Translations under genes and position numbers: made by a program | Shown here: positions 56,001 through 64,000 of the stretch, one piece after another | Position numbering within the stretch: the first letter of the stretch is position 1 | How the letters are laid out: each line of letters starts with the position of its first letter | The notes under the pieces: generated by a model | Database searches by the model: none | The model's input: the letters and a program-made list of their open reading frames with translations, nothing else | Told to the model about the DNA's origin: nothing | NCBI RefSeq assembly: GCF_038502225.1 | Contig: NC_091382.1 | Span: 9,918,920 to 9,982,919, forward strand | Length of the DNA stretch: 64,000 bases | DNA from: Cherax quadricarinatus | Lineage: Eukaryota; Arthropoda; Malacostraca; Decapoda; Parastacidae | Direction of reading: 5' to 3'

Positions 56001-59000
56001 GAACAGGTGTAAGGAACAGCACTAGGGGAACAGGTGTAAGGAACAGCACTAGGTGAACAGGTGTAAGGAACAGCACTAGGGGAACAGGTGTAAGGAACAG
56101 CACTAGGGGAACAGGTGTAAGGAACAGCACTAGGGGAACAGGTGTAAGGAACAGCACTAGGTGAACAGGTGTAACAGCACTAGTGTAAGGAACAGCACTA
56201 GGGGAACAGGTGTAAGGAACAGCACTAGGGGAACAGGTGTAAGGAACAGCACTAGGGGAACAGGTGTAAGGAACAGCACTAGGGAACAGGTGTAAGGAAC
56301 AGCACTAGGGGAACAGGTGTAAGGAACAGCACTAGGTGAACAGGTGTAAGGAACAGCACTAGGTGAAGGAACAGCACTAAGGGCACTAGGTGAACAGGTG
56401 TAAGGAACAGCACTAGGGGAACAGGTGTAAGGAACAGCACTAGGGGAACAGGTGTAAGGAACAGCACTAGGGGAACAGGTGTAAGGAACAGCACTAGGGG
56501 AACAGGTGTAAGGAACAGCACTAGGGGAACAGGTGTAAGGAACAGCACTAGGGGAACAGGTGTAAGGAACAGCACTAGGTGGAACAGGTGTAAGGAACAG
56601 CACTAGGGGAACAGGTGTAAGGAACAGCACTAGGTGAACAGGTGTAAGGAACAGCACTAGGTGAACAGGTGTAAGGAACAGCACTAGGGGAACAGGTGTA
56701 AGGCACTAGGTGAACAGCAGCACTAGGGGAACAGGTGTAAGGAACAGCACTAGGTGAACAGGTGTAAGGAACAGCACTAGGGGAACAGGTGTAAGGAACA
56801 GCACTAGGGGAACAGGTGTAAGGAACAGCACTAGGTGAACAGGTGTAAGGAACAGCACTAGGGGAACAGGTGTAAGGAACAGCACTAGGGGAACAGGTGT
56901 AAGGAACAGCACTAGGTGAACAGGTGTAAGGAACAGCACTAGGGGAACAGGTGTAAGGAACAGCACTAGGTGAACAGGTGTAAGGAACAGCACTAGGGGA
57001 ACAGGTGTAGGTGTAAGGAACAGCACTAGGTGAACAGGTGTAAGGAACAGCACTAGGGGAACAGGTGTAAGGAACAGCACTAGGTGAACAGGTGTAAGGA
57101 ACAGCACTAGGGGAACAGGTGTAAGGAACAGCACTAGGGGAACAGGTGTAAGGAACAGCACTAGGGGAACAGGTGTAAGGAACAGCACTAGGGGAACAGG
57201 TGTAAGGAACAGCACTAGGGGAACAGGTGTAAGGAACAGCACTAGGTGAACAGGTGTAAGGAACAGCACTAGGGGAACAGGTGTAAGGAACAGCACTAGG
57301 GGAACAGGTGTAAGGAACAGCACTAGGGGAACAGGTGTAAGGAACAGCACTAGGTGAACAGGTGTAAGGAACAGCACTAGGGGAACAGGTGTAAGGAACA
57401 GCAGCACTAGGGGAACAGGTGTAAGGAACAGCACTAGGGGAACAGGTGTAAGGAACAGCACTAGGGGAACAGGTGTAAGGAACAGCACTAGGGGAACAGG
57501 TGTAAGGAACAGCACTAGGGGAACAGGTGTAAGGAACAGCACTAGGGGAACAGGTGTAAGGAACAGCACTAGGGGAACAGGTGTAAGGAACAGCACTAGG
57601 GGAACAGGTGTAAGGAACAGCACTAGGGGAACAGGTGTAAGGAACAGCACTAGGGGAACAGGTGTAAGGAACAGCACTAGGTGAACAGGTGTAAGGAACA
57701 GCACTAGGTGAACAGGTGTAAGGAACAGCACTAGGTGAACAGGTGTAAGGAACAGCACTAGGGGAACAGGTGTAAGGAACAGCACTAGGGGAACAGGTGT
57801 AAGGAACAGCACTAGGGGAACAGGTGTAAGGAACAGCACTAGGTGAACAGGTGTAAGGAACAGCACTAGGGGAACAGGTGTAAGAAACAGCACTAGGGGA
57901 ACAGGTGTAAGGAATAGCACTAGGGGAACAGGTGTAAGGAACAGCACTAGGTGAACAGGTGTAAGGAACAGCACTAGGGGAACAGGTGTAAGGAACAGCA
58001 CTATGTGAACAGGTGTAAGGAACAGCACTAGGGGAACAGGTGTAAGGAACAGCACTAGGGGAACAGGTGTAAGGAATAGCACTAGGGGAACAGGTGTAAG
58101 GAACAGCACTAGGTGAACAGGTGTAAGGAACAGCACTAGGGGAACAGGTGTAAGGAACAGCACTAGGGGAACAGGTGTAAGGAACAGCACTAGGGGAACA
58201 GGTGTAAGGAACAGCACTAGGGGAACAGGTGTAAGGAACAGCACTAGGGGAACAGGTGTAAGGAACAGCACTAGGGGAACAGGTGTAAGGAACAGCACTA
58301 GGGGAACAGGTGTAAGGAACAGCACTAGGGGAACAGGTGTAAGGAACAGCACTAGGGGAACAGGTGTAAGGAACAGCACTAGGGGAACAGGTGTAAGAAA
58401 CAGCACTAGGGGAACAGGTGTAAGGAACAGCACTAGGGGAACAGGTGTAAGGAACAGCACTAGGGGAACAGGTGTAAGAAACAGCACTAGGTGAACAGGT
58501 GTAAGGAACAGCACTAGGGGAACAGGTGTAAGGAACAGCACTAGGGGAACAGGTGTATGGAACAGCACTAGGGGAACAGGTGTAAGGAACAGCACTAGGT
58601 GAACAGGTGTAAGGAACAGCACTAGGGGAACAAGTGTAAGGAACAGCACTAGGTGAACAGGTGTAAGGAACAGCACTAGGGGAACAGGTGTAAGGAACAG
58701 CACTAGGGGAACAAGTGTAAGGAACAGCACTAGGTGAACAGGTGTAAGGAACAGCACTAGGGGAACAGGTGTAAGGAACAGCACTAGGGGAACAGGTGTA
58801 AGGAACAGCACTAGGGGAACAGGTGTAAGGATCAGCACTAGGGGAACAAGTGTAAGGAACAGCACTAGGTGAACAGGTGTAAGGAACAGCACTAGGGGAA
58901 CAGGTGTAAGAAACAGCACTAGGTGAACAGGTGTAAGGAACAGCACTAGGTGAACAGGTGTAAGGAACAGCACTAGGGGAACAGGTGTAAGGAACAGCAC

Positions 59001-59890
59001 TAGGTGAACAGGTGTAAGGAACAGCACTAGGGGAACAGGTGTAAGGAACAGCACTAGGGGAACAGGTGTAAGGAACAGCACTAGGTGAACAGGTGTAAGG
59101 AACAGCACTAGGGGAACAGGTGTAAGAAACAGCACTAGGTGAACAGGTGTAAGGAACAGCACTAGGTGAACAGGTGTAAGGAACAGCACTAGGGGAACAA
59201 GTGTAAGGAACAGCACTAGGTGAACAGGTGTAAGGAACAGCACTAGGGGAACAGGTGTAAGGAACAGCACTAGGGGAACAGGTGTAAGGAACAGCACTAG
59301 GTGAACAGGTGTAAGGAACAGCACTAGGGGAACAGGTGTAAGGAACAGCACTAGGGGAACAGGTGTAAGGAACAGCACTAGGTGAACAGGTATAAGGAAC
59401 AGCACTAGGGGAACAGGTGTAAGGAACAGCACTAGGGGAACAGGTGTAAGAAACAGCACTAGGTGAACAGGTGTAAGGAACAGCACTAGGGGAACAGGTG
59501 TAAGAAACAGCACTAGGTGAACAGGTGTAAGGAACAGCACTAGGGGAACAGGTGTAAGGAACAGCACTAGGGGAACAGGTGTAAGGAACAGCACTAGGGG
59601 AACAGGTGTAAGGAACAGCACTAGGGGAACAGGTGTAAGGAACAGCACTAGGTGAACTGGTGTAAGGAACAGCACTAGGTGAACTGGTGTAAGGAACAGC
59701 ACTAGGGGAACAGGTGTAAGAAAAAGCACTAAAAGAACAGGTGTAAGGAACAGCACTAGGGGAACAGGGAGAGGTGTCAGGAACAGCACTAGGGGAACAG
59801 GGAGAGGTGTAAGGAACAGCACTAGGGGAACAGGTGTCAACAACAGCACTGGAAGAACAGGTGTCAGGAACATCACTAGGGGAACAGGGA
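53083..59890. repeat. 6.8-kb, about 250-copy 27-bp minisatellite
   Basis: Unit AACAGCACTAGGGGAACAGG plus TGTAAGG (27 bp). A G/T change (TAGGGG or TAGGTG) is the main polymorphism, with minor CTGG, CAAG and AAGAAAC variants. A few junctions are scrambled (54150-54190, 54300-54340, 54640-54660, 55780-55805, 56165-56185, 56365-56390, 56700-56720). On the minus strand the period gives open frames up to 1066 codons made of VPLVLFLTP-like 9-mers. This is an artefact, not a protein. Right-edge units (59700-59890) are the most diverged, typical of array ends. Confidence 0.97.
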
Positions 59891-59985
59891 GAGCAGGCTT
59901 ACCCATACATCATACCACACCCGGAAATCGAATCCAGTTCCCGCTGATTGCTAACCCGACTCTCTACTCCTGAATTAAGAATAAC
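59891..59985 (-). mobile_element. Right arm of the interrupted SINE (tRNA-like head)
   Basis: On the minus strand a B-box-like GGATTCGATTTCCGGGTG lies about 45 bp after a weak A-box-like GAGTCGGGTTAGCA. This is the position the tRNA head should occupy if the array expanded inside a minus-strand SINE. The A-box match is poor. Confidence 0.5.
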
Positions 59986-60204
59986 AAGCAGGGTACCGCT
60001 ATACATTAGGAGTTACTTAATACGGTTTATGGATATGATTATCAGCCATCCAAGGAGCCAAGGGGAGCACTTTATGCCCGCTCCTGATAAATAGAACACT
60101 CGGATAAGTGAGGTAAACACAGTTATCTACTCAATGTGTGTGCACGGTGCACTGTGTGCATCATTGATTACCACCTCCAAGGAGAGTGCCTTGATGATGC
60201 ATCT
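59986..60204. other. Short unique interval
   Basis: No gene recognised. Confidence 0.45.
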
Positions 60205-60740
60205 AAAGAAGCTCTCTAAGATCTAAGATCAAGCTCTCTAAGATCAAGCTCTCTAAGATCTAAGAAAAAGCTCTCTAAGATCTAAGACCAAGCTCTCTAA
60301 GATCTAAGATCAAGCTCTCTAAGATCTAAGAAAAAGCTCTCTAAGATCCAAGACCAAGCTCTCTAAGATCTAAGACCAAGCTCTCTAAGATCTAAGACCA
60401 AGCTCTCTAAGATCTAAGATCAAGCTCTCTAAGATCTAAGAAAAAGCTCTCTAAGATCCAAGACCAAGCTCTCTAAGATCTAAGACAAAGCTCTCTAAGA
60501 TCTAAGATCAAGCTCTCTAAGATCTAAGATCAAGCTCTCTAAGATCTAAGGAAAAGTTCTCTAAGATCTAAGAAAAAGCTCTCTAAGATCTAAGAAAAAG
60601 CTCTCTAAGATCTAAGAAAAAGCTCTCTAAGATCTAAGAAAAAGCTCTCTAAGATCTAAGAAAAAGCTCTCTAAGATCTAAGAAAAAGCTCTCTAAGATC
60701 TAAGAAAAAGCTCTCTAAGATCTAAGAAAAAGCTCTATAG
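60205..60740. repeat. 22-bp minisatellite, about 24 units
   Basis: Unit GCTCTCTAAGATCTAAGA plus AAAA, CCAA or TCAA. Each unit holds the palindrome AGATCT. The right half is homogeneous (AAAAA type). The left half mixes all three. Confidence 0.95.
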
Positions 60741-61063
60741 ATCTAAAAGGCAGTCCATCTTAAAAAAAATTCTCTAAATCTAAAAATAAGCTCTCTACCT
60801 TAGAAATTTAGAACTATCCTACCGTTCCTTAGATCAATATTCTAACATTTTTTTTATTTTTATAAGCTCTTTCAGAAAATTTTAAATTTTCAGTCAGCAT
60901 TAAGATATTTTGGTCAAAAAAAAAAATAAGTGGCTGATCTTGTGGATTTTAAAGAACTTTTTTTATGTTAAATGATTTTTTTATCACATCTCTAAACTGC
61001 ATAACCCATATGTGTTTAGCGCGCTTACCCACTATCTTATTGCATATGTGTGTATACATTATA

Positions 61064-61069
<6 letters not shown>
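60741..61069. other. AT-rich interval
   Basis: Decayed array edge (CTCTCTACC) then AT-rich sequence. No gene recognised. Confidence 0.45.

Positions 61070-61128
<59 letters not shown>
61070..61128. repeat. (TA)n microsatellite
   Basis: About 59 bp of TA ending directly at the MITE. Confidence 0.97.
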
Positions 61129-61131
<3 letters not shown>

Positions 61132-61516
61132 GTGCCGAATATGTAAAACTGGTCAATTAGCAAGAACTCATTTAAAATTAAGTCCTTTCTAAAATTCTCT
61201 CTTATACGTTTAAAGATATATTTTTTTCATTGACGTTGATGTAAAAATTTATATTTTTGCACCAAAAGGAACTTAGAAAACTTACCTAACCTTATTATAA
61301 CAAGCGCAATTTATTTTAACCTAACCCAACTAAATATATTTTAGATTTGTTTACAATAATTTAATACTAAACAAGCACAGTGAAACATATTTTTCTCGTT
61401 AGGTTCAGAATGATTTTGGCGAAATTATTGCATACACAAATTTTCACTTGTCCTATATGGCAAGATGAGCGTTGCTACTTAAGCCAAGATCGCAAGTTCT
61501 GCCTATTCGGCACGAC
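61129..61516. mobile_element. MITE, 388 bp, GTCGTGCCGAATA inverted ends
   Basis: Left end GTCGTGCCGAATATGTAAAA, right end complement GTCGTGCCGAATAGGCAGAA: 13 identical terminal bases and continuing similarity. The interior is AT-rich and noncoding (no transposase). Both sides are (TA)n, so a TA target duplication is likely but cannot be seen. A truncated copy lies at 8413-8565. Confidence 0.85.
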
Positions 61517-61518
61517 AT

Positions 61519-61645
<127 letters not shown>

Positions 61646-61649
61646 ACAC

Positions 61650-62590
61650 ACGGCCGGTGATGTTTCTGGTATATGTGAAAGACATAACGGAAGTGATAAA
61701 TTCAGAATTGTCCCTGTTTGTAGATGATTTAAAGCTAATGCGCAGAATGGGATGAGGATCAGGCAGAACTACAAAGGAATCTGGACAGGCTGCAGGTCTG
61801 GTCCAGCAACTGGCTTTTGGAGCTTCACCCCCACCAAGTGCAAAGTGTTGGAGATCGGGGAAGTTCAAAGAAGACCGCTGAGTACATTGTAGGTGGCCAA
61901 AGTCCGCAAACCTCGCTCAAGAAAAAGGATCTTTGGGCGAGTATAATACCGAGCACATCTCCTGAAGCGCACATCAACTAAATAACTGCTACAGCATATG
62001 GGCGCCTAGCAAATTTAAGAATAGTGTTTCGACACCATAGTAAGGAATCGTTCAAGACTGTATATCGTGTATGTCAGGCCCATATTGGAGTATGTAGCAC
62101 CAGTTTGGAACCAACATCTGGTCAAGCACGTCACGAAATTAGAGGAAGTACAAAGTTTTGCAACAAGACTAGTTCCGGAGCTAAGGGGTAAGTCCTATGA
62201 GGAGAGGTTAAGGGAAATTGATCTGACGAGACTGGAGGACAGGAAGGATAGGGACATCATAACGACATATAAAATACTGAGAGGAATTAATAAGGCGGAC
62301 AGGGACAGGATGTTCCAGAGATGGGACACAGTAACAAGGGGTCACAACTGGAAGCTGAAGATTCAGATGAGTCACAGGGATGTCAGTAAATATTTCTTTA
62401 GTATAAAGTTGTGAGGAAGTGGAACAATCCGGAGAGTGATGTAATGAAGGCAGGATCCATACACAGCTTTGAGAAGAAATAAGATAAACCTTATGAAGCA
62501 GGGCGAGAGTGGACCTAGTTACGACCAGCAAAGAGGTGGGACCAGAAGCTGTGATTCGACCGATGCAACCACAAATAGGTAAGTACGTAT
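61650..62590 (+). mobile_element. CR1-type LINE, family B, copy 4 (diverged, 5'-truncated)
   Basis: Begins after AAACACACAC with the RT segment ending in FVDDLKL. It continues through the C-terminal domain and ends with TAGTTACGACCAGCAAAGAG, CGATGCAACCACAAATAGG and TAAGTACGTATACACACACA. More diverged than copies 1 to 3. Confidence 0.84.
61655..62470 (+). pseudogene. RT C-terminal remnant of LINE family B copy 4
   Basis: The intact stretch 62067-62414 encodes MYVRPILEYVAPVWNQHL, RLVPELRGKSYEERLREI, TTYKILRGINKADRDRMF and MSHRDVSKYFF. Upstream pieces ([14 protein letters not shown], FVDD, SPEAHIN then a stop) are in other frames. At least four lesions. Confidence 0.83.
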
Positions 62591-63204
62591 ACACACACAC
62601 AAGCAAATAAGGATAAATAAGAAAGAGGGATAAATAAGTACACAACTTAGGATACACTGTTGGGAATAATGATAGCAGTTTCTTGGACAATGTTTTTAGA
62701 GTGTCGACATATATATCAGATTATCATATAGAGAATAAAAAGGCAAAATACCGTGACTGAAACAATACATAAATAACCCTTACATCAGAGAATGAAATTT
62801 ACGACCTGTAACTAATTATTGGTCCGAGTCAGACAGAAACGTAGTCAAGTTTTATTCTCTATGTGGGATTATTTGTGTATCGTTATATAGTTGGGGCTTC
62901 AGTGAGAGTAAGAGGTACAAGGAGAATAACATCAGTGGATAAGAGAACTGAGACATGATAAATTAAAGGAGATAAAGTAGGATAAGAGAAACTGCTTGGG
63001 GATGGTGGACTATAGAGAGTACAAGTAATGAACAGGAGGGCGGAGAGTTATGCGGTAGACTTCAGAATGCTGCGAGAGTGTACAGTAGATACTGGTATAC
63101 GAGACTCGTTGTAGAATGAATGAGAAGCCGCGGCTGGAATGAAGTAAAGAGGATGATGTGGGAGAAAAGGTTAGCACATAAAAGGTTTCTATGATGTAGA
63201 AGTG
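62591..63204. other. Interval without recognised genes
   Basis: Contains GAAACGTAGTCAAG near 62837 with GGATTATTTGTGTATC, a member of the recurring CGAAACGT/TTATTTGTGTATTG repeats. The right part is purine-rich and may be a decayed RTE 5' region. Confidence 0.5.
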
Positions 63205-64000
63205 ATATACGAAGAGCAGGATAAATGGAGTGTAAAAGAAGTTAAACGATTGGTTAGGGAAAGACGCAGAGTGGGCGAGGTTTTATCAACAAATTTTGCT
63301 GAGAATTAGAAAAAGTTTTGGAGTGAGATCATTAATTGGGAAAGTCTAGGGAACAAGTGGATTTAACAGATAATAACAAAAGACGGTTTTTACTAAGATG
63401 TAGAAAAGGAAACATTTTAAAAGGGAAGGGTAAATTTTTTGTTGCATGATGAATTTATGAAACAATTGACGGGAAGTAAGTAGATGTTTCAAGTGTCTAG
63501 AACATTTGAAAGCAAAGAGCCAGGATAAAGGCTCGGGTTTGGGGGTATTGAAGAGGGGCAATTGTTTTCCTAAAATGGTGTTGAAAAAAGGGAAAGGCGG
63601 ATAAGTGGGGGTTAAAATAATTTTGACAGGAGATTCTATTTTTTTTGCATGACGATTGCAAAAGGTGGGAAAAATTTTGAGGGCTATAAAAAAAGAAAAA
63701 GAAAGGCTAAAAGGGGAAAGAATGTGTTTAGATTCGGGAAAGGGGATTTTCGCAGATGGTCAAAAATAAGTTGAACCACAGAACTGACGAGGGAAGAAAA
63801 TTGCGTGGTGCACTGAGGCGTCTGTGGAGACAAAAGGCTAAAAAAAATGGTACCCAAAAATTTCCGGGGGGAAACATGGGGGTTTTAAAAGTACGGTGGG
63901 AAAGGGGGGAAAGGGGGAATCATTTTAGGGCATTGCATGTAAATCAAACAACAGGAAAGCACTAATGGGGCAGAAATACCTAAATAAGAAAGGGGTCATG
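63205..64000 (+). pseudogene. Decayed RTE LINE fragment
   Basis: 63208-63325 reads EVKRLVRERRRVGEVLSTNF in frame, then a stop and KKFWSEI, matching residues 5-40 of the intact RTE frame at 11523. About 63740-63840 matches its residues 441-466 (NHRTDEGRKLRGALRRLWRQ). The RT catalytic region between is missing or unrecognisable, so the copy has an internal deletion. It extends to the window end with purine-rich, heavily altered sequence. Confidence 0.78.

Noticed and set aside
56706..59906. 1066-codon open frame on the minus strand made of VPLVLFLTP-like repeats
   Set aside because: It exists only because the 27-bp minisatellite has a period divisible by 3. Sequence variation is not biased to silent sites, there is no promoter or domain, and neighbouring frames behave the same way.

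Overview
This is a repeat-saturated stretch of a eukaryotic nuclear genome, very probably from a decapod crustacean (crayfish-like). That assignment is an inference. It rests on tRNA-derived SINEs with a common core, Jockey/CR1-type and RTE-type LINEs, a Tc1 transposon, many (TA)n, (AC)n and (AAT)n tracts and extreme minisatellite expansion. There is no operon structure and I found no host protein-coding gene, rRNA gene or functional tRNA gene. Every recognisable protein-coding signal belongs to a transposable element. Tandem arrays cover roughly a third or more of the window, and most of the long open frames are artefacts of arrays whose period is a multiple of 3.

Layout. 1-4670: GT-rich minisatellites of 30, 27 and 29 bp. 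5822-6903: a 41-bp satellite. 7285-9650: SINE cluster with MITE and other repeat fragments. 9747-11176 (-): 5'-truncated CR1-type LINE (family A). 11502-13627: 5'-truncated RTE-type LINE with an uninterrupted 617-aa reverse-transcriptase frame between two (TA)n tracts. 13958-15586: two long inverted repeats. 16827-18479: Tc1-type transposon with TA target duplication and a broken transposase. 18955-23340: SINEs, a 26-bp A-box-like array, dispersed repeats. 23435-24418: trinucleotide array. 25478-27223: 30-bp array split by a solo LTR. 27822-30972: tandem hairpin array, then 75-bp and 29-bp satellites. 31955-33110: 13-bp array. 35085-36325: 45-bp array. 37649-38938: second solo LTR of the same family, opposite strand. 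39270-41505: two related minisatellites (19 and 27 bp). 43013-47265: three head-to-tail copies of CR1-type LINE family B, 5' ends in or beside AC-rich tracts. 48940-51872: long but broken LINE family A copy. 53083-59890: 6.8-kb, about 250-copy 27-bp minisatellite that appears to have grown from the middle of a SINE. 60205-60740: 22-bp array. 61129-61516: MITE between (TA)n tracts. 61650-62590: fourth LINE B copy. 63205-64000: decayed RTE fragment.

How the parts work together. The LINE reverse transcriptases (families A, B and RTE) are the plausible source of the activity that spread the SINEs. The LINE 5' junctions repeatedly fall in simple-sequence DNA. Several satellites (27-bp at 53 kb, 26-bp at 21 kb, 41-bp at 6 kb) can be traced to pieces of dispersed repeats also present here, so the window records satellites being seeded from mobile elements. 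The solo LTR pair shows insertion followed by LTR-LTR recombination. All similarity statements come from reading the sequence by eye. No database search was run.
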